Positions 8,682 to 16,550 are shown, counted from the first letter of the stretch. The stretch is 62,752 bases of DNA from Heliomarina baculiformis (GCF_019966545.1 NZ_JAIMIC010000015.1:1-62752); one strand, 5' to 3'. A program made the numbers and translations. Notes: generated by a model from the letters alone, not told the origin.

Positions 8682-8708
8682 GAGGGGCCCGCCCAAGCGC
8701 GGGCCTCT
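8682..8708 (+). terminator. GC-rich hairpin after the 157-aa gene
   Basis: GGCCCGC (8686-8692) pairs with GCGGGCC (8699-8705), with flanking GAG/CTC extending the stem. It is placed 15 bp after the stop codon. No run of T follows. Confidence 0.5.
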
Positions 8709-8831
8709 CAACCATCACAGCCTCGTCCTTTGAGTTAGCGGGGCACCAAAGGATCAATCCCCAAAGATGGAGTCTTCAACCAAGAGCGTGGCCGGGAGGC
8801 TGGCGGCGTTCCAAGCATCAGCGGGACAACC

Positions 8832-9048
8832 GGCTCCAGTCGTCAGGGCACCATCCCCCGCTCGCCATTCCCTTCCTTGCCCCGAATCCCGTCTTCGAGA
8901 TCAACCCGCGGGGGGTCGGACTACGGGGCAAGCCCGTGCCGCCGGGTGGATTCGGGCGAGCCGAACGCACCCGGTGATGTCAGCCAGTATTCGGGCCTGC
9001 GGGGTCCTGTCGCGCGGGGGATGGTCCCCCGCCTCCCAGACAGGAGCC
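8832..9048 (+). promoter_or_regulatory. 217-nt nested fold-back before the gene at 9055
   Basis: This gene-free stretch is a nested inverted repeat. GGCTCC (8832) pairs with GGAGCC (9043); ACCATCCCCCGC (8850-8861) with GCGGGGGATGGT (9014-9025); GCTCGCC (8860) with GGCGAGC (8955); CTTGCCCCG (8876-8884) with CGGGGCAAG (8924-8932). A competing local hairpin lies at 9014-9032. The fold ends next to the ribosome binding site of the next gene. It could be a single-strand promoter of the Frpo type, or an mRNA leader. Confidence 0.55.
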
Positions 9049-9054
9049 AAACAG

Positions 9055-9219
9055 ATGTCCCGCAAAGATGCACACGCCTTCGCAGCCTCCCTCGCCGCCA
9101 CGCTCATGGTCTCGATCGTCGTCTTCCAGGCAGGGGATGGAACCTTCGGCGCCGTCCCCGCCGATGAAATCGACGGCGACGAGGTTCAGGTGCTTGTTGA
9201 GATTGACCCGTGGGCTTAG
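9055..9219 (+). CDS. Small single-pass membrane protein (54 aa)
   Basis: A 54-residue protein beginning MSRKDAHAFAASLAA, followed by a hydrophobic segment (residues about 8-26, ending in VFQAG) and an acidic tail. AGGAG precedes the ATG at 9055 at good spacing. The frame stays open upstream to 8767, but that part translates to low-complexity sequence and coincides with the fold-back, so I reject the longer version. A hairpin (CCGTGGGC 9208 with GCCCACGG 9220) overlaps the stop. Its placement after a large fold-back suggests expression early in transfer. Function unknown. Confidence 0.55.
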   Translation: MSRKDAHAFAASLAATLMVSIVVFQAGDGTFGAVPADEIDGDEVQVLVEIDPWA

Positions 9220-9457
9220 GCCCACGGTTACCTCGGCAGACTCTCGCAGTGCCGCCCTCGCGCGCGCCATCCGCGGGGCCTTCGCACAGCGGACCGTCGA
9301 TGGTGCATCGCTAGACGGCCCGAGGCCGAGGATGCGCCAGTCGCAATACGACCGCCACAAGGTCAGGATGATAGACGTGTTCGGCCCACTCCGGTCATTC
9401 CTGTTCAACTCTGTGAATGTCTATTTACCCTATGTTGTGAACATTTGCAGCATTTGT

Positions 9458-9874
9458 TCATTCTCGAGAGATCGCATCAAGCACGGGGCATTCCGGAATC
9501 TCGGCACCTGAACATCTGGATGCGGTCTCAGCCAGCACCGTCTCGATACGCCGAAGATCCGCGATCCTCGCGTGGACATCGGCAAGGTGCCGCTCCGTCC
9601 GTTCCTTGACCTCGGCGCAGGTCGGCGCCGTGCCGTCTTCGAGCCCCATCAGCCCGCGAATGTCCTCCATCGAGAACCCGAGTTCGCGGGCGCGCAGGAT
9701 GAAGCGCAGGCGCGTGGCGTGCGCGGCGGAATAGATGCGGTAGCCGGCGTCGGTCCGGGGCGGGTCGGGCAACAGGCCGGTCTTCTCGTAATATCGGATC
9801 GTCTCGATATTGCAGCCGGTCGTCCGGGCAAGATCTCCGCGTGTGAAGCCGCTCTCGCGCTCGTGATCGATCAT
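9458..9874 (-). CDS. merR: MerR, mercury-responsive regulator
   Basis: A 138-residue MerR family regulator, transcribed away from merTPFA. The winged helix-turn-helix is in residues 8-50 (TRGDLARTTGCNIETIRYYEKTG), followed by a dimerisation helix. Three cysteines, C86, C121 and C129, match the spacing of the Hg(II)-binding cysteines of MerR (82, 117, 126). It binds the operator at 9889-9919, represses without mercury and activates with it by unwinding the promoter. I chose the ATG at 9874; the frame extends upstream over the operator without a better start. Confidence 0.93.
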   Translation of the reverse strand: MIDHERESGFTRGDLARTTGCNIETIRYYEKTGLLPDPPRTDAGYRIYSAAHATRLRFILRARELGFSMEDIRGLMGLEDGTAPTCAEVKERTERHLADVHARIADLRRIETVLAETASRCSGAEIPECPVLDAISRE

Positions 9875-9888
9875 GGGCAAATTTCCTC

Positions 9889-9919
9889 TTGAGCCTGTAG
9901 TTGCTACAGACCCTACACT
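9889..9919 (+). promoter_or_regulatory. mer operator-promoter with 19-bp spacer
   Basis: -35 TTGAGC (9889-9894) and -10 TACACT (9914-9919) are separated by 19 bp, the over-long spacer typical of MerR-activated promoters. A dyad, CTGTAG-TTG-CTACAG, fills 9895-9909. It lies between merR and merT and would drive merTPF-46aa-merA. Confidence 0.88.
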
Positions 9920-9950
9920 AATCGTCAATCACAGACGAGAGGTGCGCGAC

Positions 9951-10340
9951 ATGGCGCTGACAGACGACAGAACGGACAGCACGGGCGCGGATCGCCTCGC
10001 CCGAAAGGGCTGGCTCGCGGCGGGCGGTGTGCTGGGCGCCTTTCTCGCCTCGGCCTGCTGCATCGGGCCGCTGGTGCTTTTGACCCTCGGCATCTCGGGG
10101 GCCTGGATCGGCAACCTGACGGCACTGGAGCCTTACAAGCCGATCTTCGCCGTGATCGCGCTCGGCTTCATCGCGGCGGGTTTCTGGCAGTTGTATTTCC
10201 GCAAGCCGACCGTCTGCGAACCCGACTCCTACTGCGCAAGGCCAGCCTCGGCGCGCATCACAAAGACCGCGCTCTGGGCTTCCCTGATCCTCGTCGTCGC
10301 CGCGCTCACCATCGACTGGTGGGCCCCGCTTCTCTACTGA
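9951..10340 (+). CDS. merT: MerT, mercuric ion transporter
   Basis: A 129-residue inner-membrane protein with three predicted transmembrane helices (about residues 22-45, 55-75, 104-124). A vicinal cysteine pair lies in the first helix (ASACCIGPL). A cytoplasmic cysteine pair lies in the loop TVCEPDSYCARP. MerT takes Hg(II) from MerP and passes it to MerA. GAGAGG precedes the ATG at 9951. It is the first gene of the mercury-induced operon and is 18 bp from merP. Confidence 0.93.
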   Translation: MALTDDRTDSTGADRLARKGWLAAGGVLGAFLASACCIGPLVLLTLGISGAWIGNLTALEPYKPIFAVIALGFIAAGFWQLYFRKPTVCEPDSYCARPASARITKTALWASLILVVAALTIDWWAPLLY

Positions 10341-10358
10341 CCCCGAAAGGACATCCCC

Positions 10359-10664
10359 ATGAAGAAGATCCTTGCACTCGCCCTGTTCGGCCTGACCGCC
10401 ACAGCACACATCACCGCCATCCCTGCTGCCGCGCAGACCGTCGCCGCCGAGCAGACCGTCACCTTCGCGGTCGACAACATGACCTGCGCGCTGTGTCCGG
10501 TGACGGTGAAGCGCGCGATGGAGGGCGTCGCGGGCGTGCGCGCCGTCGAGATCGACTTCGAGGCGCGCACCGCAACGGTGATCTTCGACACCGCCGCGAC
10601 CAGCGCCGACGCCATCGCAACCGCGTCGGCCAATGCAGGCTACCCGGCGCGTGTCGCGGGCTGA
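10359..10664 (+). CDS. merP: MerP, periplasmic mercury-binding protein
   Basis: A 101-residue secreted protein. The signal peptide runs to about residue 25 (AAAQ), and is followed by a heavy-metal-associated domain with the metal-binding motif NMTCALC. The domain's ferredoxin-like pattern ends in IATASANAGYPA. It scavenges Hg(II) in the periplasm and hands it to MerT. AAAGGA precedes the start. It is second in the mer operon. Confidence 0.93.
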   Translation: MKKILALALFGLTATAHITAIPAAAQTVAAEQTVTFAVDNMTCALCPVTVKRAMEGVAGVRAVEIDFEARTATVIFDTAATSADAIATASANAGYPARVAG

Positions 10665-10668
10665 CGAG

Positions 10669-10887
10669 ATGACCGGGCAGTCCGACCGCAAGCTGATCGC
10701 GACAGGGATCGTCGGCACCGTCATCGCGGCGCTGTGCTGCTTCACGCCGGTGCTCGTGGTGCTTTTCGGTGCCGTGGGCCTGTCAGCCTGGCTGGGTTGG
10801 CTCGACTATGTGCTGCTGCCCGCGTTCGCCTTTTTCGTCGCACTGACCGTGTATGCGACTTTGCGGCGGCAACGGCGCAAAAAATAA
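10669..10887 (+). CDS. merF: MerF-type mercury transport protein
   Basis: A 72-residue membrane protein with two transmembrane helices and a vicinal cysteine pair in the first (IAALCCFTPVLV), as in MerF. The basic tail (LRRQRRKK) should be cytoplasmic. The second cysteine pair of classical MerF is absent. I chose the ATG at 10669, five bases after the merP stop and with GACGAG before it. It offers an uptake route in addition to MerT. Confidence 0.85.
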   Translation: MTGQSDRKLIATGIVGTVIAALCCFTPVLVVLFGAVGLSAWLGWLDYVLLPAFAFFVALTVYATLRRQRRKK

Positions 10888-10920
10888 CACCTGAAAAAAC
10901 GACACCTGAGAGGATACACA

Positions 10921-11061
10921 ATGATGACCAATTGCTTCTCCACGATGACCAGTTTCGGCCCGGGCTGGACGTTTACCCTCGCTTTGATGGCGGCAGCCGT
11001 GGCCGCGACCTATCTGCTGACCAAGCGGTCGGATGAAACCTCCGTAGACATTTCACAATGA
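10921..11061 (+). CDS. 46-aa membrane peptide in the mer operon
   Basis: A 46-residue open frame between merF and merA. It starts MMTNCFSTMTSFG, has one hydrophobic segment (about residues 16-33) and ends SVDISQ. Its stop overlaps the merA start as ATGA (11058-11061), a strong sign of translational coupling. AGAGGA precedes its ATG. One cysteine (C5) is placed just before the membrane segment. I do not recognise it as MerC, MerE or MerG, so its function is unknown; a helper in mercury uptake is a guess from context. Confidence 0.7.
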   Translation: MMTNCFSTMTSFGPGWTFTLALMAAAVAATYLLTKRSDETSVDISQ

Positions 11062-12491
11062 ACGACTGCTGCACCATTCCCCAATCAGACCAGAATACTT
11101 TCGACCTTGCCGTGATCGGCGCCGGATCGGCCGGCTTCTCGGCCGCGATCACCGCCGCCGAGGGAGGCAAGCGCGTCGCGCTGATCGGCCATGGCACCAT
11201 CGGCGGGACCTGCGTGAACGTGGGCTGCGTGCCCTCCAAAACGATGATCAGGGCCGCGGAAGCCATGCACGGTGCGCAGACAGCACATCGGTTCCCGGGC
11301 CTGAACGGCGAGGCGCAGGTCGCCGACTGGTCGGCGCTGATTGCGGCCAAGGACCATCTGGTGGCGACGCTGCGCCAGAAGAAATACGCCGATCTGCTGC
11401 CGGGCTACGGCGGTGTGACCTATCTCGACGAGGGTCCGGCGCGGCTCGTCCCCGGCGGTGTCGATGTCGGCGGGCGCAGGATCACGGCACCCAAGGTCAT
11501 CGTCGCCACCGGCGGCCGACCCGCCGTGCCCGACATCCCTGGGGTCCAGGACGCACCATCGCTCGACAGCACATCACTGCTGGAGCTGGACCAGTTGCCC
11601 GAGAGCCTGATCTTTCTCGGCGGCGGCTATATCGGCGTGGAGCTGGCGCAGATGATGGCGCGGATGGGCACCCGCGTCACGCTTCTCTGCCGCTCGCGCC
11701 TGCTGCCGCGTACCGAGCCGGAGGTGTCCCGGGCGCTGACGGAGACGCTGCGCGCCGAGGGCGTCGCCGTTGTCGATGGCGCGACCTACGACGCCGCACG
11801 GCGCGACGGGGCCCGTGCGGTCCTGACGGTGACGGTGGACGGCGCCGAACGCGATCTGACGGCCGACCGCCTCGTCCTGACGACGGGACGCGCAGCCAAC
11901 ACCGAGGGGCTGGGCCTCGCGGAGATGGGCGTCGAGACCGACGCGCGCGGCGCGATCCGGGTGGGCGACGACATGCAGACCACGAAGGCCGGCATTTTCG
12001 CGGCAGGCGACGTCACCGACCGCGACCAGTTCGTCTACATGGCCGCCTATGGCGCCAAGCTCGCGTCCCGCAACGCCGTTCTGGGCGGGGCGGAGCGCTA
12101 CGAAAACGCCGCGATGCCGTGGGTGGTGTTCACCGATCCGCAGGTTGCAGGCGTGGGCCTGACCGAGGCGCAGGCCCGCGCGGCGGGTCATGACGTCAAG
12201 ACCAGTGTGCTGACCCTCGACAACGTACCCCGCGCGCTCGCCGCCCGCGACACGCGCGGCCTGATCAAGCTGGTCGCGGACCGGGCGACCGACCGCCTGC
12301 TGGGCGGCGTGATCATGGCGCCGGAGGGAGCCGACAGTGTCCAGACGCTCGCCATGGCGCTCAAGGTCGGCATGACGACAAAGGCGCTCGGCGAGACGAT
12401 CTTCCCCTATCTGACCACGGTAGAGGGGCTGAAGCTCGCCGCGCAGACCTTCGACAAGGATGTCGCGAAGCTGTCGTGCTGCGCGGGCTGA
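11058..12491 (+). CDS. merA: MerA, mercuric reductase
   Basis: A 477-residue flavoprotein disulfide reductase that reduces Hg(II) to volatile Hg(0) with NADPH in the cytoplasm. The FAD motif is GAGSAG (residues 21-26), the redox-active pair is C52/C57 in GTCVNVGCVPSK, and an NAD(P) motif is GGGYIGVE (about 192-199). The C-terminal vicinal pair CC (474-475) passes mercury to the active site. The N-terminal metal-binding domain found in many MerA proteins is missing; only a short NDCC remains. It is coupled to the preceding 46-aa gene by a 4-bp overlap and is the last gene of the operon. Confidence 0.96.
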   Translation: MNDCCTIPQSDQNTFDLAVIGAGSAGFSAAITAAEGGKRVALIGHGTIGGTCVNVGCVPSKTMIRAAEAMHGAQTAHRFPGLNGEAQVADWSALIAAKDHLVATLRQKKYADLLPGYGGVTYLDEGPARLVPGGVDVGGRRITAPKVIVATGGRPAVPDIPGVQDAPSLDSTSLLELDQLPESLIFLGGGYIGVELAQMMARMGTRVTLLCRSRLLPRTEPEVSRALTETLRAEGVAVVDGATYDAARRDGARAVLTVTVDGAERDLTADRLVLTTGRAANTEGLGLAEMGVETDARGAIRVGDDMQTTKAGIFAAGDVTDRDQFVYMAAYGAKLASRNAVLGGAERYENAAMPWVVFTDPQVAGVGLTEAQARAAGHDVKTSVLTLDNVPRALAARDTRGLIKLVADRATDRLLGGVIMAPEGADSVQTLAMALKVGMTTKALGETIFPYLTTVEGLKLAAQTFDKDVAKLSCCAG

Positions 12492-12787
12492 TCCAGCAAA
12501 GGAACAAGTGTTGCAACCCATTTGAACCGACGGCCGTTTTTTGGGCCAATCACGCTCTCGAGTACGTAAACTGCCACCACTGTGGCAGGTCGGCGTCTGC
12601 GAACCCGACATTCAGGGCGAGCGCAGCGAATGACCGCAGTCCGCCGCTCTGTCACGGTCGCTTGAAGGTGCTAGCCACACTGAGCGCCCAGATGAGGCCG
12701 CTTATGTCTTGCGCGGGCACCAGGCTCAAATGAACGTGTCGGGCACCGCGCAGCCTCGGGTTCTTTAGCCGCAGGGTTGGTGATAGT
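12492..12787. other. Gene-free stretch after merA
   Basis: About 300 bp with no convincing gene on either strand. A T-rich hairpin-like element (GGCCGTTTTTTGGGCC near 12531) lies shortly after merA and could help end transcription. The rest looks like decayed sequence at the edge of the mer module. Confidence 0.4.
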
Positions 12788-13108
12788 TCAGCGGATTTCC
12801 AGGTCACCAGCAGGTGTGCCAGTAGCCAGCGCGTCCACGAACCACTTCGGTTTACGCCCACGACCGGACCAGGTGACGGCTGGGTTCTCAGGGTGCCGGC
12901 ATTTTGGTCCGACTGGGGCGCGCTTGGCCTTGCTGTCTGTCCCGCCCAGTTCCGCCAGGGAGTAGCCCATTTCTCTGGTCACAGCTTCGAGCTTGGTGCG
13001 GGCTTCCGCCTTCTATCGATCCTCAAAGGTGGAGATTGCCTTGGCGATGTCCTTCTGCATTTTCTTCAGCTCGGGAAGCGACAACGCCTCGAGATTGTAA
13101 TCAGCCAT
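12788..13108 (-). pseudogene. H-NS family gene interrupted by an in-frame stop
   Basis: Read on the minus strand from the ATG at 13108, 31 codons (MADYNLEALSLPELKKMQKD...) encode the coiled-coil start of an H-NS/HvrA-type protein. A TAG at 13013-13015 follows, and the same frame then continues for 74 more codons to the typical C-terminal domain with HPENPAVTWSGRGRKPKWF. So one stop codon breaks an otherwise intact 105-residue gene. A GTG at 12982 could restart synthesis of the DNA-binding half. It may be a real knock-out or a sequence error. H-NS-like proteins on plasmids silence horizontally acquired genes. Confidence 0.8.
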
Positions 13109-13168
13109 GCTATGCCTCGTGTTCTGAATGTTCCGGTATCGATAGCCCGCCGGGGCATGGCCCCGCAA

Positions 13169-13298
13169 CTCCCGCCAGGCAAGACGAGGGATGGCGGGAG
13201 CCGGTGATCGTCATTTTCGCCGCCAGTGGGGTGCTGGGCTTGGGTTCAGGCAGTCCCGATTGGCAAGATGAGAGGGTCTGGCATGGGCTCCCTCCGCC
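13169..13298 (+). repeat. Hairpins in the ssb upstream region
   Basis: CTCCCGCCA (13169-13177) pairs with TGGCGGGAG (13192-13200). Alternatively GGGAGCC (13196-13202) pairs with GGCTCCC (13286-13292), enclosing GCCAG (13222) with CTGGC (13278). These mutually exclusive stems lie before a larger fold-back next to ssb. Confidence 0.45.
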
Positions 13299-13316
13299 TC
13301 TCTGGCTTCTGGTCCA

Positions 13317-13503
13317 TCCCTTCGACTGACAATCCCCTAATCCCGTTCGGTCTCCTGCGCGCAACCCCGCGTCAGCCCGGGCCGTGTTGGCCGCCTATGG
13401 CGTCCTGCCCGCTCCACCCCGGTCCTTTGGGGGTTTCCGGTGTCCATGCTGTCCACCGTGCACGCATCACCCGACGGGCTTTTTCCGGGTCTTGTCGAAG
13501 GGA
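13317..13503 (+). promoter_or_regulatory. 187-nt fold-back before ssb
   Basis: TCCCTTCGAC (13317-13326) pairs perfectly with GTCGAAGGGA (13494-13503). Weaker inner pairings such as CCCGTTCGG with CCGACGGG and TGCGCGCA with TGCACGCA suggest a long imperfect stem. The fold ends 33 bp before the ssb start. In plasmid F the leading-region ssb is served by the fold-back single-strand promoter Frpo; the position here is alike. Promoter activity is inferred. Confidence 0.55.
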
Positions 13504-13536
13504 CGGTCCCGAAGACAGGAAACACAGGAGCTTATC

Positions 13537-13941
13537 ATGCAGAACATCGTCATCCTCGCCGGCAACATCGGTCAGACCCCCGAAGTCCGCACCACCCAGG
13601 GCGGCACCAAGATCACCAACTTCAGCCTCGCCACCTCCCGCCCCCGCCTCTCGGAAGGTCGCGTCCTGCGCGACGAGAACGGCTACCGGGTCATGGACAC
13701 CGAATGGCACCGCATCACCTGCTTCAACGGTCTCGGCAAGACGGTCGCTGAGCATTGCGAAAAGGGCATGAAGGTCCTCGTCCACGGTCGCATCCACTAC
13801 ACCAAGTGGATCGACAGCATGGGGAACGACCGCTACGGCTGCGAGATCATCGCCGAGAAGGTCGACTTCCTGAGCCGTCCGAAGTCGGCCGAGAACGAAA
13901 GCCCCGAGCTGGTCGACCGCGACGACGAGATCCCGTTCTGA
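13537..13941 (+). CDS. ssb: Plasmid single-stranded DNA-binding protein
   Basis: A 134-residue SSB. The OB fold spans about residues 1-110 (VILAGNIGQTPEVRTT, ATSRPR, EWHRITCF, YGCEIIAEKVDFL) and the acidic tip ends DDEIPF, the motif that recruits partner proteins. The linker is short, so it is smaller than chromosomal SSB. It would coat the incoming plasmid strand during conjugation. AGGAG precedes the ATG at 13537; the frame is open upstream but is occupied there by the fold-back. A strong hairpin follows the gene. Confidence 0.95.
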   Translation: MQNIVILAGNIGQTPEVRTTQGGTKITNFSLATSRPRLSEGRVLRDENGYRVMDTEWHRITCFNGLGKTVAEHCEKGMKVLVHGRIHYTKWIDSMGNDRYGCEIIAEKVDFLSRPKSAENESPELVDRDDEIPF

Positions 13942-13962
13942 GAACGGGGTCTCCCCCTCGGG

Positions 13963-13990
13963 CCCGGCGGGGAAACCCGCCGGGTCTCTT
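13963..13990 (+). terminator. Terminator after ssb
   Basis: CCCGGCGGG (13963-13971) and CCCGCCGGG (13976-13984) form a perfect 9-bp stem with a GAAA tetraloop, followed by TCTCTT. It lies 21 bp after the ssb stop. Confidence 0.75.
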
Positions 13991-14143
13991 GGCGCGTCCG
14001 AAGTCGCGAAACTTTCGGCTTATTACCTCGCCAACCGCATATTATGAGGAAGGACGCCAAGCGGACCGAAAAAGCTATGGCGATTTGCAGCGATATCGAA
14101 TACAGAACGGTCGACATTCTGATTCACCGAAGAAAGACCGGCC

Positions 14144-14596
14144 ATGGACGACATCGACCGAAAAATCATTAAGATCCTCTCCGAGGATGCCCGGCGGTCG
14201 CTGTCGGATATCGGCAATGCTGTTGGCCTCGCCCCGTCCAGTGTGAACGAGCGGATCAAGCGTCTGGGTGCCTCCGGCACCCTCAGGCGCTTCACGGTCG
14301 AGACCGATCCCGCTACGATGGGCCTTCCGGTCCTTGCCTTCATCTGGGTCGCCCTGCGCGAGAATGCCGATGAAGACCTGTTCCGCAGCTTCGTTGCCGA
14401 GAGCCCCCATGTTCTGGAATGCCACCATGTGACGGGCGCATGGTCCTATCTGATCAAGATCAGGTTCGCGCAACCCGCTGACATCGAACCCTTTCTGGCC
14501 GCGCTGAAAGCGCACCGGTTCCTTGGTAGAAGCGAGACGATCCTTGCCCTGTCGTCTCCGGTTCTCGGGGTGTTCGTTGCAGACGGGGATGCCTGA
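14144..14596 (+). CDS. Lrp/AsnC family transcriptional regulator
   Basis: A 150-residue Lrp/AsnC protein. The N-terminal helix-turn-helix (DDIDRKIIKILSEDAR, LSDIGNAVGLAPSSVNERIKRL) is followed by a ligand-binding RAM domain with VLECHHVTGAWSYLIKIR. It overlaps the following LysE-type exporter gene by one base, the usual pairing in which the regulator senses an amino acid and controls its export. The pair looks like metabolic cargo inserted among plasmid-maintenance genes. Confidence 0.9.
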   Translation: MDDIDRKIIKILSEDARRSLSDIGNAVGLAPSSVNERIKRLGASGTLRRFTVETDPATMGLPVLAFIWVALRENADEDLFRSFVAESPHVLECHHVTGAWSYLIKIRFAQPADIEPFLAALKAHRFLGRSETILALSSPVLGVFVADGDA

Positions 14597-15225
14597 TGGA
14601 TGTCGCGCTGTTCCTGAAGAGTGTGGTGCTCGGGCTCGCCATCGCAGCACCTCTGGGCCCGATCGGTGCGCTGTGCATCAACCGGACGCTCGAACGCGGC
14701 TTCTTGGCTGGCGTGGCGGGAGGGTTGGGGACAGCCATCGCCGATGGGGTCTATGCCACGCTCGTGGCTTTCGGCTTCGCGACGTTTTCGGCCATCCTGA
14801 CCGGGATCGACATTCCGATGCGCCTCGCGGGCGGCGTCTTCATGCTCTACTTGGGCTGGAAGACATTCCAAGCCAAACCGAGGGTCGTCGCGGCAACGGT
14901 GTCCACGCGTGATCTGGTCGGGACGACGGCAGCCACGTTCTTTCTGACGATCACCAACCCGATGACGATCCTGTCTTTCATCGCGCTTTTTGCGGGATTG
15001 GGGCTGGCCTCGGCCTCGGGTGTGTCGGCGGCCTTGACGGTGATCGCCGGTGTCGTCCTTGGCTCGATGCTGTGGTGGACCGTGCTGTCGGGTGGCGTGG
15101 CACTGGTGCGGCACCGCCTGCCGCCTGCTTTCGCCATCTGGACCTCGCGGGTCTCGGCAATCATCCTGCTTGGTTTCGGCATCTGGGCCATTGGATCGGT
15201 TCTGCTGGCGTGGTCCGTCCAATGA
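14596..15225 (+). CDS. LysE/RhtB family amino-acid exporter
   Basis: A 209-residue inner-membrane protein with about six hydrophobic segments. The family signature lies at the start (GLAIAAPLGPIGALCINRTLERGF) and ITNPMTILSFIALFAGLG in the middle. Such proteins export amino acids such as lysine, threonine or homoserine lactones; the substrate cannot be told here. The start codon overlaps the stop of the Lrp-type regulator (TGATG), so the two are an operon. Confidence 0.9.
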   Translation: MDVALFLKSVVLGLAIAAPLGPIGALCINRTLERGFLAGVAGGLGTAIADGVYATLVAFGFATFSAILTGIDIPMRLAGGVFMLYLGWKTFQAKPRVVAATVSTRDLVGTTAATFFLTITNPMTILSFIALFAGLGLASASGVSAALTVIAGVVLGSMLWWTVLSGGVALVRHRLPPAFAIWTSRVSAIILLGFGIWAIGSVLLAWSVQ

Positions 15226-15308
15226 AATCCGTGAGGCCGTTCATTGGACTTTGCTGCCGCGTTCCCTGAGAGTGAGAGGAGTGCCGGTTTCCCGGTGACG
15301 GGTTGAAG

Positions 15309-15350
15309 GCTGGGAGAGTGGCTCCCGGCGCTCGTCGCGGGAGATAGCCG
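15309..15350 (+). promoter_or_regulatory. Shared AGTGG-loop leader, copy 2 (DUF932 gene)
   Basis: GCTGGGAG-AGTGG-CTCCCGGC (15309-15329) forms an 8-bp stem with the same pentaloop as the copies before 5938 and 17226. It is followed by GCGGGAGA and ends at the ATG at 15351. Compared with copy 1, the sixth pair is T-G in place of C-G and the seventh C-G in place of T-A. Confidence 0.7.
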
Positions 15351-16550
15351 ATGGGCGTTGTGGAAGTTCTGGATCCGGTCGCACCGGCGCGTGCGGGTGG
15401 CTGGAAGGTGGATGTGAGCCGGGGGGAGCGGAACGGGCGGGTGTCGTCCGAATGGTTCAACCGGCCGGATGACGAGCGGTATCTTTCGCTCGATGATCTC
15501 TGGGCCAATGTGAAAGGCCGGTCCGAGCGCAGCCGCAGCCGGGTGGTGCAGACGGCGGATATCCGCGTCGAGGCCGCGCGCGATAACCCCGAGCGTTTGC
15601 ACCTGATGCTGCCGAAGGCACATGAACCGGTTGCACCCACGCATTGGGCGTTCGGCCAGCTTGCCAGCATCGTCGGCGCGCCGGCGTCCTACCTGCGCCA
15701 GTTGCCCGCGCCGTTGGCGGGCATCAACCTGCAATACGGCCTGACCAACCACCGCGCCGAGCAGGTGAAGACCTTCGAGACGGAAGACGGCCGCACCGAA
15801 CTGCGTGCGGTCACCGGCCCCGACTACGGCCGCATCCATGACCATGAACTGGTCGAGGCGGTGCAGCGCATCGCGGGCAATGGCACGGGCGACACGCGCT
15901 GGAAGGTGCCGGGCGTGCTCGACTGGTCGACCGGGGTCTACAACCCTGATGTCGAGATCAGCCGCGACACGACCACCCTCTATGCCTCGGACCGCGATGT
16001 CTTCCTGTTTCTTGTCGATGATCGCAACCCGATCGAGGCGGGCAAGTTGGCGGACGGCTCTCCCGACCTCTACTTCCGGGGCTTTTACTGCTGGAATTCG
16101 GAGGTGGGCGCCAAGACCCTCGGCATGGCGAGCTTCTACCTGCGGGCAGTGTGCCAGAACCGCAACCTCTGGGGCGTCGAGGATTTTCAGGAGATCCGGA
16201 TCCGCCATTCGAAATACGCCGCCTCCCGCTTTGCCCATGAGGCGGCCCCGGCGCTGACGCGTTTCGCCAATTCCTCGCCGCAGGGCTTCCTGAACGGCAT
16301 CAAGGCCGCGCGGCAGCAGATCGTGGCGCGCAGCGATGAGGATCGCGCGGATTTCCTGCGCAAGCGGGGCTTCTCGAAGGCGGAGTCCGGCAAGATCATC
16401 GAGAAAGTGCTGATGGAAGAAGGCCGCCCGCCCGAGAGTATCTTCGACTTCGTGCAGGGCATCACGCGGCTGGCGCGCGACAAGACCCAGCAGGATGCCC
16501 GCCTCGACATGGAAGGGCGCGCCAAGAAGCTGCTCGACCGGGTCGGCTGA
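15351..16550 (+). CDS. DUF932 phage/plasmid-like protein
   Basis: A 399-residue protein of the DUF932 family. Recognisable stretches are AFGQLASIVGAPASYLRQLP (about 100-120), AVTGPDYGRIHDHELVEAV (157-175) and FYCWNSEVGAKTLGMASFYLRAVCQNRNLWG (about 244-275). The family is widespread on plasmids and phages and is often near RadC and anti-restriction genes; its biochemical role is not established. Here it is followed by a terminator and then radC. A covarying hairpin leader lies immediately before the start codon and probably controls it. Confidence 0.88.
   Translation: MGVVEVLDPVAPARAGGWKVDVSRGERNGRVSSEWFNRPDDERYLSLDDLWANVKGRSERSRSRVVQTADIRVEAARDNPERLHLMLPKAHEPVAPTHWAFGQLASIVGAPASYLRQLPAPLAGINLQYGLTNHRAEQVKTFETEDGRTELRAVTGPDYGRIHDHELVEAVQRIAGNGTGDTRWKVPGVLDWSTGVYNPDVEISRDTTTLYASDRDVFLFLVDDRNPIEAGKLADGSPDLYFRGFYCWNSEVGAKTLGMASFYLRAVCQNRNLWGVEDFQEIRIRHSKYAASRFAHEAAPALTRFANSSPQGFLNGIKAARQQIVARSDEDRADFLRKRGFSKAESGKIIEKVLMEEGRPPESIFDFVQGITRLARDKTQQDARLDMEGRAKKLLDRVG

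Noticed and set aside
8767-9054. N-terminal extension of the 54-aa gene
   Set aside because: The open frame coincides with the fold-back, has low-complexity translation, and a good ribosome binding site precedes the internal ATG at 9055.
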